From positions 44,782,513 to 44,846,512 of the forward strand of contig CM055870.1 in NCBI GenBank assembly GCA_029582165.1: a stretch of 64,000 nucleotides of DNA. The letters are read 5' to 3'. Shown piece after piece: positions 41,418 through 53,100 of this stretch. The notes under the pieces were generated by a model that saw nothing but the letters and a program-made list of their open reading frames with translations, did no database searches and had not been told where the DNA came from. Origin of the DNA: Portulaca oleracea (lineage: Eukaryota > Streptophyta > Magnoliopsida > Caryophyllales > Portulacaceae). The position numbers and the translations under genes were made by a program. Numbering within the stretch: position 1 is the first letter of the stretch; each line of letters begins with the position of its first letter.

Positions 41418-41913
41418 ATGATATTTGTTACTTTAAGGGATGTGGTATCCCGCCCGCATAATAAAATATGATTTGGTTGGGTTGAGAAAAACAGTTAAGG
41501 GTTAAAGGTTTGCGAAATGTTTTGACTTGTTCCCTCTCCCCAAAATGAATTGAAATGAACTTAAACTGTTTTAAACGTTAGGGGTAGACATTATTGAGAT
41601 TTCCCCCTCATTTTTGAAATGTTTTGTTTTCAGGTGAAGATCTAAATGCTGGGAACGGGAATTAGAAGTGAGGACGACGAGTCTAGAAGTCCTTGAATCT
41701 TTTATATTGTTTTCGTTATGAATTCTTAAAGTTTGTTGAGTTGTTAGTAGTTGTCGTTAGCAGACAGTTGTGTTTTCCTTTCTCGCCTTGTATTCCTTCG
41801 GGGATACGGCAGTGACGCCCAAACTAAATTTGAAGTCTTCCGCTAAGTTTTGTCTGTTAACGTTAGTTTGACTTTGACTTTCTATAATTGAATTTCCGGG
41901 GCGTTACAATTTC

Positions 41914-42390
41914 TTTCATTACTGATTATGGTTACTGTCAATGATTTCTATCTTTTTGGATTAAGTAGACTCAAAATTTGAAAATGTTTGCAATGTATTC
42001 TTTCCTCTCCCCAATAATGTTTTGAGACAAAATTCTAGTTTGATTTTAGAGTTATCATACATGTTATCGATCTCTGTCTTACAATTCATATTCCTTTTAT
42101 TGTTATGTACTAGAACTTTAGAAGTGAGGCAACTCCTATTTGAAGTTCTATTCTAGTGTCTGCTTATCATTTAAAAGTAGTTTTGATTTCGGCAAATTAA
42201 ATTATAATTGGACTTTCAAATTAGTTTTGCTTGATTTTAAAAGAAGTCTTTTCGAGTCTCACCTTGTATTCCCATAAGAATACGATAATAACGCTTTTTA
42301 GTCTCTTCTAGTATTGATTAGGTCAATATGAAGAATAACATATGATTTGAAATTTAAGATGTCAAAATATATGTTTCTATAGGTGCTGAA
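41914..42390. repeat. Likely older LTR fragment related to the gypsy element
   Basis: CTCACCTTGTATTCCCATAA and GATAATAACGCTTTTTAGTC (42258-42305) parallel CTCGCCTTGTATTCCTTCGG and CAGTGACGCCCAAACT in the gypsy LTR end. CTCTCCCCAATAATG (about 42005) parallels CTCTCCCCAAAATG. The inner insertion therefore seems to have landed in a distant relative. Borders were not resolved. Confidence 0.4.
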
Positions 42391-43130
42391 CTGTATTGGG
42401 CTAGGGTCTGAGCTTCAAAATCCATGGTCACGCAGCCTTCCTACACCCCCTTTGTAAGACAAGAGCAAAACGGTTTCAAGGTCGGTTTATGGAGTCCATT
42501 TTAAGGTGGAGCCGGGACCTTGGAAGCATATTTGGGTCATCGTTAGGTGTGGCATTCACTACAAATGGGATCTCGGCCCATGGGGTGATGCTACGGGTCC
42601 TCTTTGGGGCCGCTCTCGAGTCTTCTGAGGGGCTCGGGCCAAATCACCAAGAATAATTTAGGAGGACTAACCATGGGGTCTTAAGGAGCAAAGGCCAAGG
42701 TAGAAGAATGGGAAACAGTTGAGTCATGGTCGTGACTCAACGTGTCGTACCCATGACATCTTTTAAGAATTTTAGTGGCTAGATGGACAGACACACGTCA
42801 CGCCAGCGATAAACCGGTCACACCTGCGACGCCAAACGTCATACCGACGATGGTAGGTGGCCCCTTTCCCAAGCCATCAGCGTCACGCCCGCGACTGGAG
42901 TTGTTGCATCCATGATGAGGGTTGTCACGCCCGCGACACCTAGCGTCACGACCGCGATTGACCCTGCAGAAAGTTGGCCCCTTGTGCAAGAAATAGACAT
43001 CGCGCCCACGACGCCCTTTGGGCCGTGTCACGCTTGCGACACCCCTGATCGGGCCTTACTTTTGTGTTTAAACTTCCCTCCTTATAAATAGCTCTTGTTA
43101 CCATTTTGTAAGGGACCTTTGATGACTTTT
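42391..43130 (+). repeat. Possible LTR with an array of CACG-CGCGAC motifs
   Basis: At least eight imperfect copies of GTCACGCCCGCGAC lie between 42794 and 43045. A TATA box (TATAAATA, 43083-43090) follows about 40 bp later. The layout is like an LTR U3 region, but the LTR ends were not found. Confidence 0.4.
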
Positions 43131-43836
43131 GATGAACTTTTGATAAGCTTGCTTATGAATAAAATGATGAAGGTAATGGTTTTCATTCTCCTCTAAATCT
43201 TATTTACTTTATCCATAATTACTATGTTATGATGGTGTTGCAAGTCATTCCTTTATTGATTAGTGGTGGGTAATCCTTTATTTAATCATGGTGGGATGTA
43301 AGGTCTTGGTGGTGGATCATCCTTTATTCAAGACCATATCCATTTCTTTTGGTGTTCAAGTTCGTTGTTGATTCGTTCCTTGGGTTGTGATTATGGTTTT
43401 CTCCAGATCATTGTATTGAATCAAGAGCATCAAGTTTATCTTAGCATCCACATACGCAAGTAAGAGGACTATCTAATCTAATCATTCACCCACCACGCCA
43501 TGCTCCATGTGACATTAGATGTTCAATGTCAATGAGGTTAGAATGTTGCATGAGTAAAAAGATTTGTGTATTAGCATATGTAATGTATGGATCTAGAAAA
43601 TTATGGGAAGATAACTGAATCAAATACAAGCATGTTTCATAATCAAATTAATGTTTGAAACAAGACAATACATGTATAATTCACAACACTTGCATTTTAA
43701 GAGAAGGGTCATTATGTGTATTTCAACACATAATGTTCAAGGCAACCATATGCATCACCATGGAACACGTGCAGTTACAATTTACACAATAAATGATTGA
43801 TCGCTAAAGTACATAGTGCACACCCTGTCTTGTTGA
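43131..43836. other. Downstream flank of the C2-domain gene
   Basis: AT-rich. The part nearest 43836 should include the 3' UTR of the minus-strand C2 gene. No other feature was recognised. Confidence 0.4.
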
Positions 43837-44136
43837 TCAAGATCGTAGTCCACCGCCACCAGGCAGATCAAGCCACTCTAGTTGAAGTTGTATTTTTCCC
43901 CTCTCCACTTTTTGTAGCTTTAGAATCATCTCTTGTACCATTTTACCTTTTCCAATCCAAACAACCTTGCTTTCATCAGCTAAGCAATTATACTCATTGG
44001 GTTGTATCTTTTTAACAGCAGTTCCAATAGGCAACTCTTCTAGTCCCATTTGCAAGCATTCCATGTATGGTTGAATATCGATTATAGCTTCACCCATTCG
44101 ATCATCTTCTGTGAATGTGTCTTTATCAAACACCAC
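43837..44136 (-). CDS. C2-domain gene, last exon
   Basis: A 300 bp exon (99 codons plus stop) starting after ATGTAG with VVFDKDTFTEDDRMGEAIID and ending LEWLDLPGGGGLRS. It holds the third calcium-binding loop and the CAR-specific segment. Confidence 0.9.
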   Translation of the reverse strand: MVFDKDTFTEDDRMGEAIIDIQPYMECLQMGLEELPIGTAVKKIQPNEYNCLADESKVVWIGKGKMVQEMILKLQKVERGKIQLQLEWLDLPGGGGLRS

Positions 44137-47100
44137 CTACATACAATATAATAAACAATATACAATTTGGGTCACCATACAACAAAATTAACATCTCATT
44201 GAAGTTGTCTTTTAATCAGAAACCAAATGTTAAGTAGCTTATGATTGTTGCACCAATTTTATTTGGTTTTTGTATTAAAAAAAAGACAAAGAAAAATAAA
44301 ATAATTACGACTGAGCATCTAAATTTACTCACCAGCTTGATTGGCAAGTTGGGATCCACTACAGAAAGAGTTAGAACATCGTTCCACTCAGGGTTGCAAT
44401 TTTTTTTGATCACTCGTGTCTTTAGTTTCTGTAGAAACAAACAAAACCAAAACCTAAAATTATTTGTCATAAACAATCATGTTCACCGTGATTTCATTCT
44501 CACTTGAAAAGAAAGGAATTTAATTAAGCTCACACAAGCATTTGACAACAATGATAGACATTAACATGTGCTTGTTTCATCAAAACAACATTGTCCATGC
44601 TGACCTTTAGGAAAAATTAGACATAAACAACACAATCGACAACATCAATTTGTTTGGTTTCATCAAGAACATGAGAACCAAACTTACCACAATGGTTTGG
44701 GTAGCAAATTCAAGAAGAGAAAAGGTTATTTACTTTTATCATTAAGCTAGAGTTAATAGTTGAGATAATAGATTTGGTAGGGTTAGTTAGGTTCATTATG
44801 AAGGAACAATTGTGACATCCTATTTATTATATTATATTTTATTTTCATTTATACATTGTAGTGTTTATCTAACATTATCTAGACTTAACCTCTTGAAATC
44901 ACCCATTTCAATTGTATCTTAAGTAGTCCTAGTTAGCGTCTTTCCCACATGTTCATCTCTTGTTGTTGTAAACTATTGCATGTGTCAGAAGTAATGAAAA
45001 TACTATATAGTAACTACCAAGGACTTGAGAATCTCGAATGAATCACATTTCCTTGTACTCTAATTAGTATGAAGCATTACACATATATTGCTTTCTTAAT
45101 GGAGACCAAGTTTTTTCAAAATGAGACTCATTAGGTTAAGTGTAGGTGCCAAGTCATATATTTTTATGACAAACTTGAGCAGCAAAGTTAGGGGTTCAAT
45201 TTGAAGTAGAAAGATGTCGTGGATATTACGATGTCCTCGTTTATAGAAAATCAAATCGATATATTTTTGGGAGGAAAAAAAAACACGTTTTTGATTTTCT
45301 TGTATCTAGGATAGTCTCATAACCCATTGAAAAAGTACAATTGGCGACTAACAAATCAATTAGGATTAATGAGTCCTTCACCTTTAATGTTGTTTGCTCA
45401 CTTTGTGGTCTTCATGAGGAAACTTGTGTTGCATATTGTTATTCTAAGGTGCCTAGATATGCAACATCGAGGGGGAATTAGGGATTGAGGAAATGAGTAG
45501 AGTTGAGGGGCGATGTGGAGTGCACTATATTAAGGTAGCTCAAGAAGAGTTAGGGTAAGATACAATGTGTTGGTATGTCTATGGTTTATGGAGTATTTGC
45601 AATGGGATGGATGACTTTAGTTTTAAAAGTGGGTCAATTGATTCATCTATAATAGCAAAAAGAATAGGCAAGAGTTACCTTGAGTTCTTTCAACCTAAAA
45701 AGCTAAGGGAAGAAAGTGGAAGGAGCATGGCCTCAACATATGTGTGGATATATAAGGGTGGGGAAAGAGTTTCACTTTAGTGCATGGCTTGGGCAACACT
45801 TGCGAGTTTTTAGGGGTGTCTGGCACAAAAAAATCATAGTAAATTATGAAACTAGTTGCGTTGAAACTAGGGCGATTGCATTTATGCTATAAATAGGTCA
45901 AATGGGGAAATTTCAAGTCTTTTAAATGCGAAGGTAATACACAACAATATATCTTACTCGACCTTTTCAACAAAGAGAATTTGATCTTAGAGAGGTATGT
46001 GCCTAAATATTAGAGGGTATCCACGAGTATTGGAACAAAGGTAAATTGGTTAGGTAGGTTTAGCGATGCAGTACATGGCACACCATCTTATGAGATGAGC
46101 GTTCATGAGAATGAGCTTGATGTATGGAATTAAGTCCTACCCCTATGGTTGTTTGATTGCCTACCGACGTAATAATGGTTAATTGGTTGAAATTTATCAA
46201 TGAATGAATGTTGATTTGATTTCAAACAAAAAGAAAATTTTCCTTCCTCAATATAGCTACATGGTTAGAGTGTGGGGCTCTTTTTTTCAAAAAAGAAAGA
46301 AAAAGAAAGAAAAGAAAACTTTAGCTAATAAATATATTCCTGTAATCCATAACATGAAAGTGTAATTTCTTTGTATATAAATAAATTATAACATTGTCAT
46401 GAAAGTAAACGAAATCACAACAAGCAATAGTATGAGAATCAACCTTCCATATAAGCAAATCAACATTGAATTTCTTTTTCATTGACAATAATAAACGATA
46501 CAATATTAATTAAAGTAAAGGAGAATGATAAAGATGACAGGCCTGACAACCCATGGAAATGACAACATAAGGATCACTTGAAAGTGTGTCACGAATAGCG
46601 AGGTTGATACCTCTCTTCACGGTAATTTTCAGATGTCCCAACAATTTATGATCCATCTTTAATTGATCTTTCACAATTTCAAGATGATATGGTATTCACA
46701 ATTAAATTTGCCAAAAAATGAGCTTTGGAATTGGTTGTTCTTTATGAGAAGAAAGAAAGGGAGGCTATAGCCAAAAACAGGATAATGGAGGAGCATATGC
46801 TTTTCATGAGAGAGAGCGTATCAATCATCTTGAATTGAACAAGTGGCTAAATTATGAATGGATGAATTTGAATGTTTCATCTTTTACACCTTAGCTTGTT
46901 AGGTTACCAAGTATGGATGAAATATATTATTTAATTATATGCAACGCGTCGAAGTTAATGTTATTACATGCCAATCATTCTCCCTCTGTAATACTCAGGT
47001 TGTCTATTTTGGTCAATTTTAAAAGTGAGACTCATAGTAAAAATGAAAATAAGGTCTTAATCTCCCTGATTAATTAGTTACCCTAAAATTAGTGTCACAA

Positions 47101-50100
47101 TAGTAACATGTGTTCAATTTTACACATGTGACCTATCAGCTCCTACCCCTTTCTTATTCTTACTTCATTTGTTAGTTTAAATACTCTAGAGAACTTTGGA
47201 TATATGCACCTATTTTGGCTTGAAAGATGGCCACAAAGAGCGTGCCTAACGGTAAGAAATTTGGTGAAGGTTCATTAACTATTAACTATATTTTGCAATG
47301 AGTCAACATAAGCTTAATTTTAGATTAAGTATAAATTTTAGGGTTATTCATAGGCAATTGAGTTTATTTACACATTGTTTGGATTGTGCTTATGGAAGGG
47401 GAAGGGAGTGGAAAGATATCAAATAATTTACTTTCCCTTGTTTTGAAAAAAAAAAGAAAAAGAAGAAGGCTCCTAGTACGGGGTTTTGTTACTCCAAGTA
47501 AGGCAACCATATTTTCCCTTATCATTTACTTTTTCATCAAGGGGTTAATTATCCTTATAAAGAAGGCAAAGGCTATGGGTTGGATTAAGGATCATAAAAT
47601 TTGTAGATAGGCCCCTAACATTATGCATTTTCTCTTTGCAGAAGACTCGATTATGTTTTGCGATGCTACCATTGACCATGTTATGACGATCACAGAGCTC
47701 TTGATTTATACGAGAGTGCAAGTGACTAAAAATTTAATCTTATCAAATCCACAGTTACCTTGGGTAAGTGCATGCTTGAAGCTAAGTGACGTGCTATTAC
47801 TTTTGAGCTGAACACTAGAGTAATCCTTGCACATGATAAATATCTGGGTTTACCGATTCACATTAGCAAGTTGAAGAAGAGGGCTTTTCTACCCATAAAG
47901 GATAAGATTAATAAGAGATTGATTGGGTAGCTTCACAAACTTGTTTCAAGGGCTGGGAAGGAGGTGTTAACCAAGGTTGGAACCCAAGCTATCCCCATTT
48001 ATGTAAGGAACATCTTCAAGTTCCCAGAAGAGTTTTATAATTCTATGCAAGCATGTATTAACAAGTTTTGGTGGGGACATGGAATGGATAGGCGATGCAT
48101 TCATTAGATAGGTAATGATCAAATGTGCAAGAGGAAGGAGGATAGGGGGCTATGTTTCAAGCTAAGGACCTATATGCGTTCAATACAGCTCTCATTGCCA
48201 AGCAAAGGTAGTTCCTACTATATGATAAGAACACTTTGGTGGCTAAAATCCCAAAGGCTCGCTACCACTCTGATTGCTCAATTCTTGAAGTTAGTTTAAA
48301 AAACTAACCGAGCTTCAGTTGTAGAAGTTTCTGGGATGCGAGAAATGTGATTATAAAGGGCGCTAAGGTGGTTAATAGGAGATGACTCCTTAGTGGGGGT
48401 CTGGGTGGATAGGTGGTTGCCCCGTCCACTATCTTACAAGTCAATTGGAGTCTGAAATGTCACAACTGCAGTTGAGGTCCACAGTGTGGACCAGTTAAAA
48501 GATAAAGAGAGAGGATGCTGGAGAGAAGATTTGGTGAGGAGTATTTTTATGTCGTGCGATGCAAAAACTATGCTATATAAGTATCTCCTTATGTAATTCT
48601 TGGCCCCTTGACAAGTTAATTTGGCGTTTTGAAGATAAAAAAGCATTCTCTATGAAGTCAACATATCATTTGTTGTCGACCCTCAATTCAAACCCGTATG
48701 CCTGTGCTAGTGGGAACGAGTTAAAGAGCTTTTGGAAAGGTATTTAGGGATTAAGAGTTCCCCTAGCGATCAAGGTCTTTGTATGGAGAATAACTAGGGG
48801 TGCACTCCAAGTGAGGCATAACATAGGAAGAACAACGCCCAATTTTGCAACGGCCTGTGAAATCTGTGGGGCATTGATGGAAACTAAGATTCACAGCCTC
48901 ACTGTGTGTCCATTGGTTCAGGAAATCTAGGAAGCGAGTCCTTTTTCAAAAGATATCTAGGCCTCAGAAGCTCCATCAAATGATAGAGTAGCACCGACGG
49001 TTGAGAGCAAGCTAGAAAAGGAAGAGTTGGAAAAACTTGTTGTTTTATAGCAAATATGGAATGCGCGAAACATGTTAGGCAAAAAGGTGAGAAACCTCTC
49101 GAGATTGGCTGACAGTGCAATAAATTTTGTGTAAAGCTTTCAAGCACTCAATGAGGAAGGTGAAGATACAATTAAGAGCTGGGAGAATTGGGATGTGGCT
49201 CAGGGTTTGTGCCTTGAGATCACCTTGGAGATGTGGCATTGAATAGGGTGAATCAAACACAATGCTTTACAGGGGCTAACATTGAAGAAGCTCAAGCCAT
49301 TCTATTTGCGATTCAACAGGTCAAGAGTTATGGTATACATCATGTTGTGATCGAGAGTGATTCCCTTTAGGTTATATCGAGCTTGAAGAAACAAGTAAGG
49401 ATTGCGTCCTTTTTAAGCTTTCTTTTATTAGACATTCTTGAAGTCTAGTAGGTCTTTTTATTTTGTGGTGTGGTCGCATGCGAGCTGAATTTGTAAAGGA
49501 GTAGCTCATGTTGTTGCTCACTTACAACCTATAAAATTTCAGTAGAGAGCATGGGTTGAAAGGGGCAGATCTAAGCAAAGACATGTGCTACTTTTTGAAT
49601 AACTCTTTAATATAAGTTTTCTTGTTGGTTGGCTTTCCAAAAAAAATATATATAAAATAGGAGGGAAAGAAGGAGATTCGTCCATCTTCATGTTCTCCCA
49701 TTACCAACATTTTGTTACTCTCAAAAAGATATAAAATTACGTTTTGATAAATTTTATTACTTGGAAAATAAGTATTGGTAAATATGTAAGTTTTTGATAA
49801 ATTTTAATAAACTTTGTTAATTTCTAACTTTTGATAAATATTTACAAACCTACAATTACAACTCAATATTCATGCCTTATGAGTGTGGGTTAAAAGTTGT
49901 TTTACTGAGAAATTTTGGAGTAATCTTTGTAGTGTCCATGCCTCATTTAAGTAACATAGGTTTTAGCTTTGGACAACACCAAACCAACATAATTATGACA
50001 AGTGTCCAAATAGTAGTATTTCATTAGGGACTTTAATTTTAATATAATTGTAAACTAGACCAAGTTGCTTTGGATTTGAATTTGGTGGTACTATCTGCCG

Positions 50101-53100
50101 TTTACATTTTTCAAGGTTCATCTTTATTAAATAATTTTCACAAATTATTTATATAAAAAATACGATATTATATTTTTTAGTAGTCTTTTTTAATTATGAA
50201 TATAAGAATATCAATATTGTTTGATGAGTCATTATACAAATTAAGATAGTAGCAGTTAAAATTTTTGATACAATCACATATGCGACACTTAAATAAAAAG
50301 GGGCAAAGTAGTAATTAACATGCCCAACAATAATCTTGTCACATATCATTTTTGAGTTTCTATTTGGCCCTCCGTATTCAACCTTGTATTATGAGATCAT
50401 CTCCAATGGTGAGTGTAAATGCGACTCATTGTTGACATGACATAGGATGAGAACATAATAAGGCTGTGTAAGAAATTTCAGTGGAGAGAATGAGACTCGT
50501 GTCATAAGACTCTCGTCATCAGTCTCACGAGACGAGTTTGATGTCGAGTTTAAGACACAAGTATTTTAATCATGTTTTTTCCCTCTCCTCCTCCACCTCA
50601 TTTGTTATCAATACAACTATATTAATTATATTATTAAATATGATCTCATTTACTTTTTTTTAATTAATAAGAGTCAAACTCATATTCACCATTGGAAAAG
50701 TAGCTAAATAAAGAGATAAATTTTGAATTTTTTGGTTGGGGTCACACATGTTATGTCATCCAATAAGCCAAACTGAAACTCACTATTGTGGGTGTTTAAC
50801 TAGTCCAAGGGCTATGTTCATGAATATTCCAAGAAAACTTGAGTCAATATATAGTTGGAGGGTTTTTTGCTATTTGGACCCTGAACTTTGGGGGTATTTA
50901 TTTTCTGGAGCCCCATATTTCAAAGCTTATATTTTGGACCCTATACTTTGTGGGCCCAAAAAATGTGGCCCAAAGTTATGTTTGACTCAGGCGATGACCT
51001 AATTGTTGCCTAAACTTCCCGATATGGCCTTTTATCATTTTTTTTCCATTCTTTTGAATGTTGTTTTGAAATTGACAAGACTTTGACAGTTAAGGGTGTG
51101 TAAAATTCATGGATAAAAAACAGTAAAGTAAAAGTTAAATTTTGGTAACTTTTGGTAACTTTTTTGGCAAATTTATGCTCATATGGGGGTTGGAAATCGT
51201 GCAAGAAGAGGAAGAAGAAGTTGCGGCTGGAAAATTTTTGAAAGAAAAAAAATCGATAATGGCTTTGAAATATGGAGGTCCATATTGTTGCCGGAAATAA
51301 AGTATAGGGTCCATAATGTTGCCAGAGACAAAATATAGGGTCCAAAATATAAACTTTGAAATATGAGGGTCCAGAAAATAAATACTCCCAAAGTTCAGGG
51401 TCCAAAAAGCAAAAAACCCTATATTTGGAACAGTGGATATGTATTGACGTATTTTCTCCATTTCATATTAATTGTCATTTACTTGATTGTCATACTCTTC
51501 AATATTATTCTTTAATTAATAAATTTTTATATAATACTTTATTAACAATTGTAATATTGTATTTTTATGATTGAAAATTCTACCATAGTTGAATTTATTT
51601 CATTACAAATCTAATAGTAGTAATTTTATATAACAAATCTAATAGTAGTAATTTTATATAATAAATCTAATAGTAGTAATTTTATATAACAAATCTAATA
51701 GTAGTAATTTATTTTTATGATAGTATTTTTTATAACAAATCTAATAGTAGTAATTTTATATAACAAGTCATGCATTATATATACTAAGAAATTTATAGTC
51801 AAATTTTTTAAGTTTGACGACATATTTCAAAAACAACAATTAATATGGATCGGAGAGAGGAAATATATATTTGGTTGTTTAATTCAAGTGATTTGTTTTG
51901 ATATTATGTTTACCATATTTAAAATAATTTTGCTTTGACTCCCCACAATGTAATGTAAATTAAACTAATTCATAAAAACTCTTTTTATTTAAAGCTAGGT
52001 AAATTTTATAGAATAAACTAAGGGCTATTGGATGCTAATATACTGAATTTTTGGGGTATTGAATAATAATACACTGAACTTTGACCTTGGACAATAATAT
52101 ACTGAGTTTTGGGGGGTGTTGCTCGAACAATAACGCACTCATAAGGATTTTGACAGTGACTGACTTGGTAGCAATCCTACATAGCATGTGGAGGAGATGA
52201 ATTGCCACAAAAATATTTAATTTATGACATGTCAGCTAATCCACACATCGGTAAAGAGAATAAACTTTGAAAATAATAAAAAAACATAAAAACACATTTG
52301 TTTAAACATGTTTCTGCAAAGAGATTGTTGTTGTAGTTGCATGAAATCACCTTTGCTTGTGTAAATTAGCTGATATATCATAAATTTAGATATTATTTAA
52401 CATATTCATCTTCTCAATCTGCCACGTAAGATCGTCACCAAGTCAGCCACCGTTGAAATTGTTTCGGGTGCATTATTGTCCAACACCCCTCAAAGTTCAG
52501 TGCATTATTGTCCACGGTCAAAGTTTAGTGCATTATTGTCCAATACCCCAAAAGTTCAGTATATTAACGTCCAAAAGTCCATAAACTAATGACAACTTAC
52601 AAATCCAAAATAAAGCAAATAATTAATACAAGAATAATAGTGACATGCATTTAGATGTGAGTGTGCACAAAACTGGTCATGATCTTATCAACCCCAATAA
52701 TACAGTGGGTTATTTGCATTTTGGATTCTAAGTATATATAGGGGTATTTATTTTCCGGACCCTTGTTTTTCATTGTTTATTTTTGGGACTCTAAAATTTA
52801 TGGGTTGAATAAAAAAGGACCTTAAAGTTTGTAGATTGAAAAAAAAGGCTCGTGTACAATTTTTCTTTTTCTTCCCATGTTTGAATTTATCTCCCGATTG
52901 AAGCCAAACTTCAAATTTAAGGTTAAAACGAATATTAAAGTTGTAATACACCTCTCTTATTCATGCCGGAACTACTTTAGGGCCTAATTAGTTCTGACAT
53001 GAATAAGAGAGGCATATTATATAGCTTTAATATCAGTTTTAACCTTAGTCCTGAAGCTAGACACTAATCGGGAGATAAATTCAAACATGAGAAGAAAAAA

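Larger units (their letters stand above)
35172..41908 (+). mobile_element. Ty3/gypsy gag-only retrotransposon with inverted LTR end at its left terminus
   Basis: The whole insertion is 6737 bp and is flanked by ATTTC (35167-35171 and 41909-41913). Order: inverted LTR 3' end (35172-35476), 19 nt loop, direct LTR 3' end (35496-35784), primer site (35785-35796), leader, gag (36876-37889), three copies of the polypurine-tract region (37941-38192), and a full 3' LTR (38193-41908). No protease, integrase or reverse transcriptase is present, so it must have relied on enzymes from another element. The left terminus reads TGTAACGCCCC, the complement of the right terminus GGGGCGTTACA. Confidence 0.85.
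38193..41908 (+). mobile_element. 3' LTR of the gypsy element (3.7 kb)
   Basis: It runs from TGTAAAACCCCG to GGGGCGTTACA (3716 bp), with TGTAA/TTACA ends. It has a TATA box (TATAAAA, 38582-38588), then AAACCCTAA-type telo-box repeats and a CCG-rich tract (38640-39080), a long T-rich middle, and a minisatellite (41025-41417). The first part recurs at 62397-64000. Its size is large for a plant LTR. Confidence 0.88.

Noticed and set aside
40988..41420. Repetitive frame and CRISPR-like look of the array
   Set aside because: The units are contiguous with no unique spacers and sit inside a plant LTR. It is a minisatellite, and the antisense frames are its translation.
47386..47610. 74-codon plus-strand frame before the L1 element
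   Set aside because: Low-complexity Lys/Arg-rich sequence followed by hydrophobic codons. No L1 domain could be matched to most of it.
50736..51461. Frames up to 131 codons on the minus strand
   Set aside because: They lie in the arms and interior of a foldback MITE and contain repeated units.
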